Shown here one piece after another: positions 1 through 7,599 of a stretch of 27,513 bases of DNA. Source of the stretch: VYFG01 sp022827325 (GTDB lineage: Bacteria > Pseudomonadota > Gammaproteobacteria > Arenicellales > Poriferihabitantaceae); assembly GCA_022827325.1 (NCBI GenBank), contig JAJDTE010000213.1, positions 1 to 27,513 on the forward strand. Reading direction: 5' to 3'. A program made the position numbers and the translations under genes. The notes below the pieces were generated by a model. It searched no databases, was not told the DNA's origin, and saw nothing but the letters and a program-made list of their open reading frames with translations. Position 1 is the stretch's first letter. The number at the start of each line of letters is the position of its first letter.

Positions 1-19
1 GTGTAACTGATTGTTTTTA

Positions 20-96
20 TGGTGGCTACGGGTAGATTCGAACTACCGACCCCATCATTATGAGTGATGTGCTCTAACCAACTGAGCTACGTAGCC
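20..96 (-). tRNA. tRNA-Met (CAT), elongator
   Basis: A complete cloverleaf can be folded on the minus strand. The 7-bp acceptor stem pairs GGCTACG with CGTAGCC, the anticodon loop is CTCATAA with anticodon CAT at plus positions 60-62, the T arm is GGTAG/CTACC around TTCGAAT, and the 3' CCA is encoded (positions 20-22). The length is 77 nt. From memory, the body up to the variable loop matches E. coli elongator tRNA-Met; the differences lie in the T arm. The G1-C72 pair and the lack of three G-C pairs at the base of the anticodon stem argue against initiator tRNA. A lysidine-modified tRNA-Ile2 also carries CAT but has a different body, so elongator Met is the better reading. Confidence 0.96.
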
Positions 97-109
97 ACGG
101 GGGGCGCGA

Positions 110-138
110 AGCGTACCCCAAAGCGGTAGTGGGTTCAA
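110..138 (-). promoter_or_regulatory. Promoter of the tRNA-Met gene
   Basis: On the minus strand a -35 box TTGAAC (plus 133-138) and a -10 box TACGCT (plus 110-115) are separated by 17 bp. The bases between the -10 box and the tRNA are GC-rich (GCGCCCCCC), as in the discriminators of stringently controlled stable-RNA promoters. The predicted start lies a few bases upstream of the mature 5' end at 96. Confidence 0.6.
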
Positions 139-171
139 GCTGAAGACATGAGGTGTCAACCCTACTAAGAA

Positions 172-208
172 ATGTCCCCTTTTCTCCAACTCAGACATGT
201 CCCCTTTT
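172..208. repeat. 12-bp direct repeat ATGTCCCCTTTT, two copies
   Basis: The 12-mer ATGTCCCCTTTT occurs at 172-183 and again at 197-208, a 25-bp period, within otherwise non-coding DNA upstream of the tRNA promoter. Similar GGGGACA/TGTCCCC motifs turn up near small dispersed elements in many proteobacteria (general recollection). No transposase or terminal repeat is visible here, so the origin stays open. Confidence 0.55.
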
Positions 209-480
209 GGTTTCAGGGAGTGGAATGGCGAGGGGGGCGATTATGATGAGTCATCAGGAGCCGGACCGATTGGCAGTGATCCGGCACGTCTGCGGTTGGT
301 CCGAGCAATCGGTCGGCGGGCCCGTTCCGGCCCAGCCGGCAATCGTGATGCGGCGGCAAATCCACCTGCGGATCGCCCCCCGGATGGTCTCCCGGTTTGC
401 AGTTTGCGGTCCAGGGTGGACAATACTGCGGATAAGGGCCGGGCCCGGAACAGGGGCGGCGCAATCAACGGCAATATGAC
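209..480. other. Gene-free stretch before the small membrane protein
   Basis: No reading frame here has a convincing start, ribosome site or recognisable protein. Open frames exist on both strands but only as expected in GC-rich DNA. The one notable element is the perfect 13-bp palindrome TGATGAGTCATCA at 244-256, which could be a protein-binding site. A promoter for the gene starting at 494 must lie in or near this stretch, but no good -35/-10 pair was found. Confidence 0.4.
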
Positions 481-493
481 GGGAGGACGTCTG

Positions 494-694
494 ATGTTCT
501 ATCTGCTCTTGCAGACCTGGATATGGATTCTCGCTGCGGGGCTGCTTGGCCTGGGCATCGGCTGGCTGATCTGGGGCCGCAGAAATCCCGCGGAGCGGCG
601 TGCCATCGTGGATGTCAATCGCCTGCTGCGGGAACTGGCGGCGTGCCGGTCGCGATGCAGGGAACTCGAGGCAGCGGGTTCGGGGACTTCCTGA
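494..694 (+). CDS. Small single-pass membrane protein, function unknown
   Basis: This 66-residue protein has a hydrophobic, tryptophan-rich helix at about residues 4-27 (ending GWLIWG), an immediate basic stop (RR at 29-30), and then a short charged helix at about 33-60 with Leu/Ala spacing suggesting a coiled coil. That tail contains two cysteines, C51 and C55. I chose ATG 494 because GGGAGGA lies 6-7 nt upstream (481-487). The frame stays open further upstream, and ATG 476 is possible but has no ribosome site. I do not recognise the family. The architecture is like the N-terminal anchor of some larger bacterial envelope proteins, but here the protein ends after the helix. It converges on soxG with a 59-nt gap. 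Confidence 0.6.
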   Translation: MFYLLLQTWIWILAAGLLGLGIGWLIWGRRNPAERRAIVDVNRLLRELAACRSRCRELEAAGSGTS

Positions 695-753
695 TCGGGT
701 CCCGGGTCCGCGCCGGGCCGGCATCCCGGGGGCTGATTGCCCTTGGGGATAGG

Positions 754-1329
754 TCACAGGGACCGCATCGCGCTGGCGAGGTAGTCCCAGACGTATTCGG
801 CGTAGCTCCAGCGCACCTGGATGTCCCAGGTTTCGCCATCCCCGTGGTAATGCAGCAGCACGCTGGCGTGGCCAAAACGGGTCTGGGCGATGTTGCCCGT
901 GGGAAACGCCTCGTGGTACAGATCAAGGGGGCAGCCCCTTCGCAGTATCGCCGCGGCATCGGGGCCGCGCAGCCTGAGCACCGTGTAGTAGTCGGATACC
1001 TCGGTCACCGCATGGTGCGTGCCGGACAGCGACTGCGCCAGGCCCTCCTCGAGCGATTCGGCGGCATCCAGGTCACAGTGCAGCAGCCACTCGTCCGGGC
1101 CGAGCCAGAACAGCCTGCAGGACTGGTACTCGTTGTAGGTGTTGGCCCTGACGGGCGGCTCAAGACCGAGGACGGCCTTCACACCCGCGACGAACGCGGG
1201 GTCCTCCGCATCGCCGCGGATGTTGAGCTTGCCCTTGAGGCCCATCTCGCGCAGTGAATTGGTTCCCTCAATCTTCTCCCTTGCCCGGCAGGAGGAGGTG
1301 AGGGGAATTTCTTCGGTGCTGGCGTACAT
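754..1329 (-). CDS. soxG: Sarcosine oxidase, gamma subunit
   Basis: This is the smallest folate-fold subunit of the heterotetrameric sarcosine oxidase, which packs against SoxA. It has 191 residues, typical for SoxG. The protein shows the GcvT-like pattern of the family: YQSCRLFWLGPDEWLLHC near residues 68-85, a VTEVSDYYTVLRLRGPDA segment in the middle, and a C-terminal WDIQVRWSYAEYVWDYL. The ATG at 1329 has GAGGAAG about 7 nt upstream. It is the last gene of the soxBDAG operon, 10 nt after the soxA stop. SoxG carries no redox cofactor in characterised enzymes, and its role is structural and in folate-site assembly (family knowledge). The identification rests on position and these motifs together. 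Confidence 0.92.
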   Translation of the reverse strand: MYASTEEIPLTSSCRAREKIEGTNSLREMGLKGKLNIRGDAEDPAFVAGVKAVLGLEPPVRANTYNEYQSCRLFWLGPDEWLLHCDLDAAESLEEGLAQSLSGTHHAVTEVSDYYTVLRLRGPDAAAILRRGCPLDLYHEAFPTGNIAQTRFGHASVLLHYHGDGETWDIQVRWSYAEYVWDYLASAMRSL

Positions 1330-1339
1330 GAAAGCTTCC

Positions 1340-4336
1340 TCAGCTCAGGAAGACCGGATCGGTGACGGTCACCCGGTGACTGCCGCCGTCCATGAGTGAA
1401 ACCGAAAGCGTCTCCCCCTTGCGGTTGAACCCGTCCTTGATCAGCGCCATGGCGATGGAGCGGCCGACATTGGGGCTCATGTAGCTGGAGGTCACATGTC
1501 CCAGCATGTTCATGGGCGGTGAGTCCCGCAGGGGCTCTACCACGTGGGTGCCTTCCGGCAGGACGAACACGGGATCCTCGGTAAGCAGGCCCACGAGCTG
1601 CTTCCGCCCTTCCCGGGCAGTGTCGCTGCGGGCATGGGAGCGGCGGCCGAGAAAGTCGCCTTTCTTCTTCGACACGATCCAGTCCATGCCAAGGTCCATT
1701 GGCGTCACCGTACCGTCGGTGTCCTGCCCGGCGATGATGAACCCCTTCTCCGCACGCAGCACGTGCATCGACTCCGTGCCGTAGGGGCAGAGCCCGTGTT
1801 CCTTGCCCGCGTCGGCGAGGGCCTCCCAGAGGGCCAGGCCGTGGCGGGCCCTGACATTGATCTCAAATGCGATACCGCCGGTGAAGCTGATGCGGAACAC
1901 CCGCGCGGGTATGCCCGCAACCGGGAATTCCTGCATGGACATGAAGGGAAAGGCGTCATCGTCCAGGGGGCGGTCGCACAGCGACGACAGGAGGTCCCGC
2001 GCCCCCGGTCCGGTGATGGACGCCACCGCCCACTGTTCCGTCACGCTGGTGCAATAGACCTCCCAGGAGGGCCACTCGGTCTGCAGCCACTCCTCCAGCC
2101 AGTTCATCACCCGCGCGGCGCCGCCGGTGGTGGTGGTCATGTGGTAGTGGTGCTCGCCCAGGCAGGTGGTGACGCCATCATCGAATATCATGCCGTGCTC
2201 GTTCAGCATCAGCCCGTATCGGCAGCGGCCGGGATTGAGCGAATCCCAGGCATTGGTGTAGACCATGTTGAGCAGCCGCAGGGAATCCCTGCCGCGGATG
2301 TCTATCTTTCCCAGGGTGGAGGCGTCCATTATCCCGACCGTTGTCCGCGCGGCCCTGCATTCGCGCTGCACCGCATCGTGCATGGATTCCCCCGGCAGCG
2401 GAAAGTAGTAGGGCCGTTTCCAGTCGCCCACGTCCTCGAACATCGCACCGTTGGTCTCATGCCAGGGATGCATGGGGGTTTTCCGTTTCTGCAGAAACAG
2501 CTCTCTCCTGTCGTGACCCACGATGGCGCCGAAGGTCAGGGGCGTGAAGGGGGGACGAAAGGTCGTGACGCCCACCTCGGGAACGGGCAGGCCGCGGATA
2601 TCCGCCATCACGGACAGGGCGTTGAGGTTCGACGTCTTGCCCTGGTCGGTGCCCATGCCGGTGGTGGTATAGCGCTTGAGATGCTCCACCGAGACGAAGC
2701 CCTCCCGCGCGGCGAGGGCGATGTCCGCCACGGTGGAATCGTTGTGCAGTTCGTGGAAATGCTTGCCGGGCCCCCGGCCCACCGGGTGATCGGTGGGCAG
2801 GATCCAGAGCGGACGCATGCCTCCCTCGGTAATCTCGTCGACGGCGGGGGAATCCGCCGCCACGACCCTGCCGAAGCCCGCGTCCCGGGCGGCGGCGGCC
2901 CCGGCTTCCGCCCCCTGCGCGAGGCATACGGGCAGCGTCCAGGCGGCCCTGCATGCGCCGGCCTCGTGGCCGGGATTGTTCGCGGACCTTGCGCCGGGAA
3001 CGAAGCAGTGCTGATCCTCAAGGTAGCGGAGTTTCCCCTTGCCCTGGCTGAACAGGTGCACGGTGGGGTTCCATCCGCCGGAGACTGCCAGCAGGTCGCA
3101 GTGGACCGTGTCGCGGCGACCCCGGACGTCCGAGCCGCTGTCGGAGAGTTTCATGACCGCCGCCGCGCGGATCCGCCCGCCCCGGTACCTGACCCCGGCG
3201 ACCGTGCTGTCTTGCCGGATGCCGATGCCGGCATCGCGCGCCTTGGCCACCAGGGCGCCGTCGGGATCCTTCCTGACGTCGATCACTTCCACGTCAGCGC
3301 CGGCATCGGCCGCCTCCAGGGCCGCGAGATAGGCGCTGTCGTTGTTGGTCAGCACGCCGACCCGGCGTCCGGGAAGCACGGCAAACCGGTTGATGTAGGT
3401 CCTTAAGGCGCCTGCCAGCATGATTCCGGGCCGGTCGTTGTCAGCGAAGACCAGGGGGCGCTCGATCGCGCCGGTGGCCAGCACCACCTGCCTTGCGCGT
3501 ACCTTCCACAGCCGCTCTTTCGGCTGCCCACCCCGGTTCCGGGGACCCAGGTGTTCGCTGACCCGCTCATTGGCCACCAGGAAGTTGTAGTCGTAGTAGC
3601 CCGTGACGGTGGTACGGGTCAGCAGGGTCACCTCCGGCAGGTCGCCGAGTTCCGCCACCACGGCGTCGACCCATTCGGCGGCCGGACGGCCGCCGAGCAC
3701 GGCCGGGTCGGAGAGCAGGGAGCCGCCGAATTCCGGCTTTTCATCCGCCAGGATGACCCGGGCGCCGCTGCGCCCGGCGCTGAGCGCCGCCTGCAGTCCC
3801 GCCGGCCCGGCGCCCACCACCAGCACATCGCAATGGGCATGCAGTTTGTCATAGTGGTCCGGGTCGATTTCCTCGGGTGATCTTCCGAGCCCCGCCGCCT
3901 TGCGGATGAACTTCTCGTAGGTCATCCAAAAGGACGCCGGCCACATGAACGTCTTGTAGTAGAACCCCGCCGGCAACAGCCTTGACACCCCGGAACTGAC
4001 TGCGCCCAGGTCGAATTTCACCGACGGCCAGCAGTTCTGGCTCGCGGCGCAGAGCCCGTCATAGAGCTCCACCTCGGTGGCCCGGCGGTTGGGCTCGGTG
4101 TGGGCGCCGGATTCCAGTTGCACCAGGGCGTTCGGTTCTTCGGACCCCGCCGAGTAGATGCCCCGCGGACGGTGGTACTTGAAGCTGCGCCCGACCAGAT
4201 GCACCCCGTTGGCCAGCAGCGCGGATGCCAGGGTGTCGCCCTCATAGCCCTGGTATTCCCGGTTGTCGTACCGGAACCTGAGGGGTGTGTCCCGGTTGAT
4301 CCGGCCACCCCGGGGAAGTCGATGGATTTGGGTCAT
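1340..4336 (-). CDS. soxA: Sarcosine oxidase, alpha subunit
   Basis: This large subunit (998 residues; family about 960-1000) binds NAD+ and, near the alpha/beta interface, part of the FMN site. Its C-terminal folate domain takes the one-carbon unit as 5,10-methylene-tetrahydrofolate. The N-terminal 2Fe-2S-ferredoxin-like fold has lost the cluster cysteines (residues 15-90, including SFKYHRPRGI). A Rossmann motif DVLVVGAGPAGL lies at 170-181, a second dinucleotide-binding region around 370-420, and an aminomethyltransferase (GcvT) domain from about 600 to the end. I set the start at ATG 4336, where the soxD stop overlaps it as ATGA and the family N-terminus (MTQIHRLPRGG) begins. The frame stays open 98 codons further upstream, but that part overlaps soxD in another frame and looks nothing like SoxA. 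Confidence 0.96.
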   Translation of the reverse strand: MTQIHRLPRGGRINRDTPLRFRYDNREYQGYEGDTLASALLANGVHLVGRSFKYHRPRGIYSAGSEEPNALVQLESGAHTEPNRRATEVELYDGLCAASQNCWPSVKFDLGAVSSGVSRLLPAGFYYKTFMWPASFWMTYEKFIRKAAGLGRSPEEIDPDHYDKLHAHCDVLVVGAGPAGLQAALSAGRSGARVILADEKPEFGGSLLSDPAVLGGRPAAEWVDAVVAELGDLPEVTLLTRTTVTGYYDYNFLVANERVSEHLGPRNRGGQPKERLWKVRARQVVLATGAIERPLVFADNDRPGIMLAGALRTYINRFAVLPGRRVGVLTNNDSAYLAALEAADAGADVEVIDVRKDPDGALVAKARDAGIGIRQDSTVAGVRYRGGRIRAAAVMKLSDSGSDVRGRRDTVHCDLLAVSGGWNPTVHLFSQGKGKLRYLEDQHCFVPGARSANNPGHEAGACRAAWTLPVCLAQGAEAGAAAARDAGFGRVVAADSPAVDEITEGGMRPLWILPTDHPVGRGPGKHFHELHNDSTVADIALAAREGFVSVEHLKRYTTTGMGTDQGKTSNLNALSVMADIRGLPVPEVGVTTFRPPFTPLTFGAIVGHDRRELFLQKRKTPMHPWHETNGAMFEDVGDWKRPYYFPLPGESMHDAVQRECRAARTTVGIMDASTLGKIDIRGRDSLRLLNMVYTNAWDSLNPGRCRYGLMLNEHGMIFDDGVTTCLGEHHYHMTTTTGGAARVMNWLEEWLQTEWPSWEVYCTSVTEQWAVASITGPGARDLLSSLCDRPLDDDAFPFMSMQEFPVAGIPARVFRISFTGGIAFEINVRARHGLALWEALADAGKEHGLCPYGTESMHVLRAEKGFIIAGQDTDGTVTPMDLGMDWIVSKKKGDFLGRRSHARSDTAREGRKQLVGLLTEDPVFVLPEGTHVVEPLRDSPPMNMLGHVTSSYMSPNVGRSIAMALIKDGFNRKGETLSVSLMDGGSHRVTVTDPVFLS

Positions 4337-4644
4337 GGGGCCGGTTTCCCGTCGTCCGGCCGTGCGCCGGGCGGTGCCGGCTTCGGTTCCCCCGGCTTGT
4401 AGGTGGCGTGGATGTGATCCGTCACGGTATCGCGCATGACGTTGAACCAGCGGCGGCAGCCGTGCGCGTGCACCCAGCGCTCGTAGTGAATCCCCTTGGG
4501 ATTGGTCCGGAAGAAGACGTAATCGCCCCACTCCACCTGGCTCAGGGAATCCGGGTCCCCGGGGCGGACAATGTGGGCCTCGCCGTGGGGATGGAACTCG
4601 GTCTGGTCCCTCGGTCCGCACCATGGACAATCGATCAGCAGCAC
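4333..4644 (-). CDS. soxD: Sarcosine oxidase, delta subunit (zinc-binding)
   Basis: This 103-residue protein is the small zinc-binding subunit of heterotetrameric sarcosine oxidase. C6 and C9 (CPWCG) with H59 and C63 (WVHAHGC) match the zinc ligands known for this subunit. The central EWGDYVFFRTNPKG and WFNVMRDTVTD segments are typical SoxD. Translation starts at GTG 4644, with AAGGAG about 8 nt upstream, and stops inside the soxA start codon (ATGA), so the two are probably translationally coupled. It lies 18 nt after soxB. The last 20 residues are a Pro/Lys/Gly-rich tail of no known role. Confidence 0.95.
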   Translation of the reverse strand: MLLIDCPWCGPRDQTEFHPHGEAHIVRPGDPDSLSQVEWGDYVFFRTNPKGIHYERWVHAHGCRRWFNVMRDTVTDHIHATYKPGEPKPAPPGARPDDGKPAP

Positions 4645-4662
4645 GTCAATTCTCCTTAATCG

Positions 4663-5907
4663 TCAGTGGGCGACAGCCGCCGCGGCGCCCTCGTCAATGA
4701 GCGCCCCGGTGTTGAAGCGGTCGATGGAAAAGGGTTCGGCGATGGGATGCATCTCCCCGCGGGCGATGGAGTGGGCGAAGACATTGCCGGATCCGGGGGT
4801 CGCCTTGAATCCGCCGGTGCCCCAGCCGCAGTTGAAGAACAGGTTCTTTACCGGTGTCTTGCCGAGGATGGGGGAGCGGTCGACGGTCACGTCCACGATG
4901 CCCCCCCACTGGCGCAGCATCTTCATCCTTGAAAAGATCGGGTACAGTTCGACGACCGGGCCCACGGTCTCCTCGATGATGTCGAAGCTGCCGCGCTGGG
5001 AGTAGGAGTTGTACAGGTCGGAGCCCGCGCCGATCACCAGTTCGCCCTTGTCCGACTGGCTGATGTAGGCGTGCACGCTGCCGGACATCACCACGCAGTC
5101 GAGTATCGGCTTGACGGGTTCCGAGACCAGCGCCTGGAGCGGGACCGATTCCACCGGCAGGCGGAACCCGGCCATGCCGGCCAGCACGCCGCAGTGTCCC
5201 GCCACCACGCATCCCACCTTTTCCGCCCCGATCATGCCGCGCGAGGTGTCCACCCCGGTCACGGTATTGTTTTCGATCCGAAAGCCGGTGACCTCGCAGT
5301 TCTGGATGATGTCCACGCCCAGGGCGTCCGCGCCGCGGGCATAACCCCAGGCCACGGCGTCGTGCCGGGCCGTGCCGCCCCGGCGCTGCAGCAGCGCACC
5401 CATGACCGGGTAGCGGCAATCCAGGTTGATGAACGGCACCATTTTCTTGACCTGGGTCGGCGACACGAACTCCGAGTCGATGCCGTTCAGGCGGATGGCG
5501 CTGCCGCGCCGGCCGATTTCCTGCATGTCATGGACATTGTGGGCGAGGTGCAGCAGGCCCCTCGGGGAGAACATGACGTTGTAGTTCAGTTCCTGGCTGA
5601 GGCCCTCCCACAGCTTGAGCGCGTGCTCGTAGATGCCGGCGGATTCGTCGTACAGGTAGTTCGAGCGCACGATGGTGGTGTTGCGGCCCGTGTTGCCCCC
5701 GCCGAGCCAGCCCTTCTCGACCACGGCCACGTTGCGGATGCCGCACTCGCTGGCGAGGTAGTAGGCGGTCGCCAGGCCGTGGCCGCCGCCGCCCACGATG
5801 ACGACGTCGTACGCGCGCTTGGGATCGGGACTTCGCCAGGCGCGCTGCCAGTCCTGGTGGTAGTTCACGGCATTGCGCAACAGGCTGAATATGGAATACC
5901 GGTTCAT
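4663..5907 (-). CDS. soxB: Sarcosine oxidase, beta subunit
   Basis: This is the catalytic flavoprotein subunit: it oxidises sarcosine at a non-covalent FAD and passes electrons to a covalent FMN and then O2, giving H2O2. It has 414 residues, as in the family. The FAD-binding motif VVIVGGGGHGLATAYYLA lies near residues 35-52. The family's covalent FMN histidine corresponds to H182 in GGTARHDAVAW. The C-terminal NCGWGTGGFKATPGSG segment closes the FAD site. The ATG at 5907 has no clear Shine-Dalgarno sequence, and the preceding leader of about 70 nt starts from an extended -10 promoter. It is the first gene of soxBDAG. No glyA, purU or folD, often found with soxBDAG, is visible nearby. Confidence 0.96.
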   Translation of the reverse strand: MNRYSIFSLLRNAVNYHQDWQRAWRSPDPKRAYDVVIVGGGGHGLATAYYLASECGIRNVAVVEKGWLGGGNTGRNTTIVRSNYLYDESAGIYEHALKLWEGLSQELNYNVMFSPRGLLHLAHNVHDMQEIGRRGSAIRLNGIDSEFVSPTQVKKMVPFINLDCRYPVMGALLQRRGGTARHDAVAWGYARGADALGVDIIQNCEVTGFRIENNTVTGVDTSRGMIGAEKVGCVVAGHCGVLAGMAGFRLPVESVPLQALVSEPVKPILDCVVMSGSVHAYISQSDKGELVIGAGSDLYNSYSQRGSFDIIEETVGPVVELYPIFSRMKMLRQWGGIVDVTVDRSPILGKTPVKNLFFNCGWGTGGFKATPGSGNVFAHSIARGEMHPIAEPFSIDRFNTGALIDEGAAAAVAH

Positions 5908-5983
5908 GTATTGGCGGGGTCAGGTTGTGCGGTACAGCACGGAAGGAATCTGCGGACGCTGAAAGCCGGCGAAGTGTAATTCC

Positions 5984-5992
5984 ATTATATCA
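5984..5992 (-). promoter_or_regulatory. Extended -10 promoter for soxBDAG
   Basis: On the minus strand TGATATAAT combines a perfect TATAAT (plus 5984-5989) with the TGn extension. No good -35 lies at 16-18 bp, which fits an extended -10 promoter that may need an activator. The predicted leader to soxB is about 70 nt. It sits in the 178-bp divergent gap shared with arfB. Confidence 0.5.
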
Positions 5993-6085
5993 ACCGACTT
6001 TGCCTGAATACGACAACGGGAGTCCGCTGAACGCAACCCGGCATCCGGGCCGGGGGGATTGCACGAGGAGGTTAGAATCCCCGTC

Positions 6086-6529
6086 ATGGACACCGACGAA
6101 ACCAGCATCATACGAGTCGCCCATGGCCTGTGGATCCCGCTCGAGGAAGTGGAACTGACCGCCATCCGTGCCTCGGGCGCCGGCGGGCAGAATGTCAACA
6201 AGGTGTCCTCGGCCATCCACCTGAGATTCGATATCGCCGCCTCCTCGCTGCCCGAGCAGGTCAAGGCCCGGCTGCTTCGGCTCCATGACGGCCGGATCAC
6301 CCGGGAGGGCACCGTGGTGATCAAGGCGCAGCAGTACAGGACCCGGGAGAAGAACCGCCAGGCTGCCCTGGAACGGCTGCGGGACCTGGTGCGGTCGGCA
6401 ACCGTCGAGCGGCGAAAGCGCATCCCCACCCGCCCGGGCAGGGCGGCCCGGCAAAGGCGCATGGACGACAAGACCCGGCGGGCCAGGGTGAAGGCCTTGC
6501 GCAGGCGGGTCTGCGGGGACCAGGACTGA
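6086..6529 (+). CDS. arfB: Alternative ribosome-rescue factor, peptidyl-tRNA hydrolase ArfB (YaeJ)
   Basis: ArfB enters the A site of ribosomes stalled on broken mRNA and hydrolyses the peptidyl-tRNA. The catalytic GGQ is at residues 33-35 in IRASGAGGQNVNKVSSAIHL, followed by the class-I release-factor-like fold. The basic C-terminal tail (about residues 115-147, rich in Arg/Lys, with RPTRPG-like RIPTRPGRAARQRR) is the part that fills the mRNA channel in this family. The length is 147 residues against about 140 in E. coli. I prefer ATG 6086, which matches the family N-terminus; a TTG at 6059 would add 9 residues, and the GAGGAGGT at 6065-6072 is somewhat far (13 nt) from 6086. It is divergent from soxB and convergent with cobO (47-nt gap). 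Confidence 0.93.
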   Translation: MDTDETSIIRVAHGLWIPLEEVELTAIRASGAGGQNVNKVSSAIHLRFDIAASSLPEQVKARLLRLHDGRITREGTVVIKAQQYRTREKNRQAALERLRDLVRSATVERRKRIPTRPGRAARQRRMDDKTRRARVKALRRRVCGDQD

Positions 6530-6576
6530 GCGACGGTCCGACGCCGCCACTCCCAAGCGAGGCTATTGGCCGGTGG

Positions 6577-7113
6577 TCAGAACTCCACGCCCTGGGCAGC
6601 CATGACGCCCTCGTCGAAGGCGTGTTTCACCTTGCGCATCTCGCTCACGGTATCGGCGACCTCGATCACCTCCTTCGGCGCGTCGCGCCCGGTCAGGATC
6701 AGGTGCATCCACTTCGGTTTCTCCTCCCGGATGAAGTCGGCGATTTCCTGGCCGGTGAACCAGCCGTAGCTGCAGCAATAGTTGATTTCATCCAGCACCA
6801 CCAGGTCGAACTCGCCGGAGGTGATCTTCTCCTTGGCGAATTCCCAGATTCGGCGGCTGGTTTTCAGGTCCTGTTCGGGATTGTTGGTGTCCCAGGTGAA
6901 CCCGTCCCCCATGGCATGCCATTCGATGTTGTCGAAGCGGCTGGCCGCCTGGCTTTCGCCGGTCTTCCACTTGCCCTTGATCAACTGGATCACGCACACC
7001 TTGAGCCCCCAGCCGGCGGCCCGGAACACCACGCCGAAAGCGCTGGAGGATTTGCCTTTGCCCTCGCCGGTATGCACCAGGGTAATGCCCTGTCTGCGCT
7101 CTCTTGACTTCAT
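6577..7113 (-). CDS. cobO: Cob(I)yrinic acid a,c-diamide adenosyltransferase
   Basis: This CobO/BtuR/CobA-type enzyme transfers the adenosyl group of ATP to cob(I)alamin or its precursors to make adenosyl-corrinoids in the cytoplasm. It has 178 residues, somewhat shorter than E. coli BtuR (196). The family P-loop HTGEGKGKSSSAFG spans about residues 14-27, LVVLDEINY is the Walker-B-like segment, and LILTGRDAP is the third conserved block. It stands alone; no other cobalamin gene is visible nearby. The 5' region (7114-7260) shows no B12-box or other sign of a cobalamin riboswitch. The ATG at 7113 has no strong ribosome site. Confidence 0.95.
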   Translation of the reverse strand: MKSRERRQGITLVHTGEGKGKSSSAFGVVFRAAGWGLKVCVIQLIKGKWKTGESQAASRFDNIEWHAMGDGFTWDTNNPEQDLKTSRRIWEFAKEKITSGEFDLVVLDEINYCCSYGWFTGQEIADFIREEKPKWMHLILTGRDAPKEVIEVADTVSEMRKVKHAFDEGVMAAQGVEF

Positions 7114-7273
7114 TTACGATCGGAAAAGGAAAACGCCGAGTGTAGCAGAAGGGTCTTGTTTCCATCCGTTGAAAGCACGGAGCAACGCGGCATGATCCAT
7201 GGACCCGGACAGTTCGTAGAAAACGGCCTGCAGGGCAAGACAGAACAGCCAAGTTAAAAATGGCAGAGTAGAT

Positions 7274-7288
7274 TATACTACCAAGTAG
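7274..7288 (+). promoter_or_regulatory. Possible -10 box and operator of the parD remnant
   Basis: A good -10 box TATACT (7274-7279) overlaps a small inverted repeat CTAC-CAA-GTAG (7278-7288), 34 bp before the parD start. ParD-type antitoxins repress their own promoters at such sites (family knowledge). The -35 region is poor, so the call is tentative. The 208 bp between cobO and parD hold nothing else recognisable. Confidence 0.35.
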
Positions 7289-7321
7289 GCGTATAGCATC
7301 CTGAGTTTGGAGGATAGATCA

Positions 7322-7599
7322 ATGCCAATGGTTAAAAAGAGCATTTCCATAACGGACCGGCAAGACCGCTGGATCAAAGCCCAGATTGAAACCGGGGGTA
7401 TGGCAATGAAAGCGAGATTATCCGTGAGCTGATCCGCGAGAGGCAAACTCGGGAAACCGAAACACCGGAAGAAATCGAAGCCATCCGAGCAGCCCTGATT
7501 GCCGCAGAGGAAAGAGTCAAAGAGCACGGATATAGTGAAAAATCGGTCGATGAAATTTGGGAAGAAGCGAAGGCAAAGCACAGGGCGTCGCATGCCTAG
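7322..7599 (+). pseudogene. parD: ParD-family antitoxin, frameshifted
   Basis: From ATG 7322, with GGAGG 8 nt upstream, 25 codons read as the ribbon-helix-helix start of a ParD/CopG antitoxin (MPMVKKSISITDRQDRWIKA, then QIETGG). That frame then runs into a stop after 14 more codons. Shifting by one base at a run of five Gs (7394-7398) restores the family sequence at once: YGNESEIIRELIRERQ and a Glu-rich toxin-binding helix, to TAG 7597-7599. Six Gs would give an intact protein of about 92 residues. One G is therefore missing, either as a real mutation or as a homopolymer error in the assembly. The end overlaps the following toxin start, as in intact parDE operons. Confidence 0.8.

Noticed and set aside
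20..96. tRNA-Met as an attachment site of a genomic island inside this window
   Set aside because: Islands usually join at the tRNA 3' end, which faces out of the window to the left. No integrase or tRNA fragment copy is seen to the right.
1544..3406. A 620-codon open frame on the plus strand opposite soxA
   Set aside because: It has no family pattern and lies antisense to a well-supported gene. Long antisense frames are common in GC-rich coding DNA.
4337..4630. A 98-codon N-terminal extension of soxA
   Set aside because: It lies entirely over soxD in another frame, is Arg/Pro/Gly-rich, and the ATGA junction gives a family-like N-terminus.
7114..7260. Cobalamin riboswitch before cobO
   Set aside because: I looked for a B12 box and the surrounding stems on the minus strand and found none.
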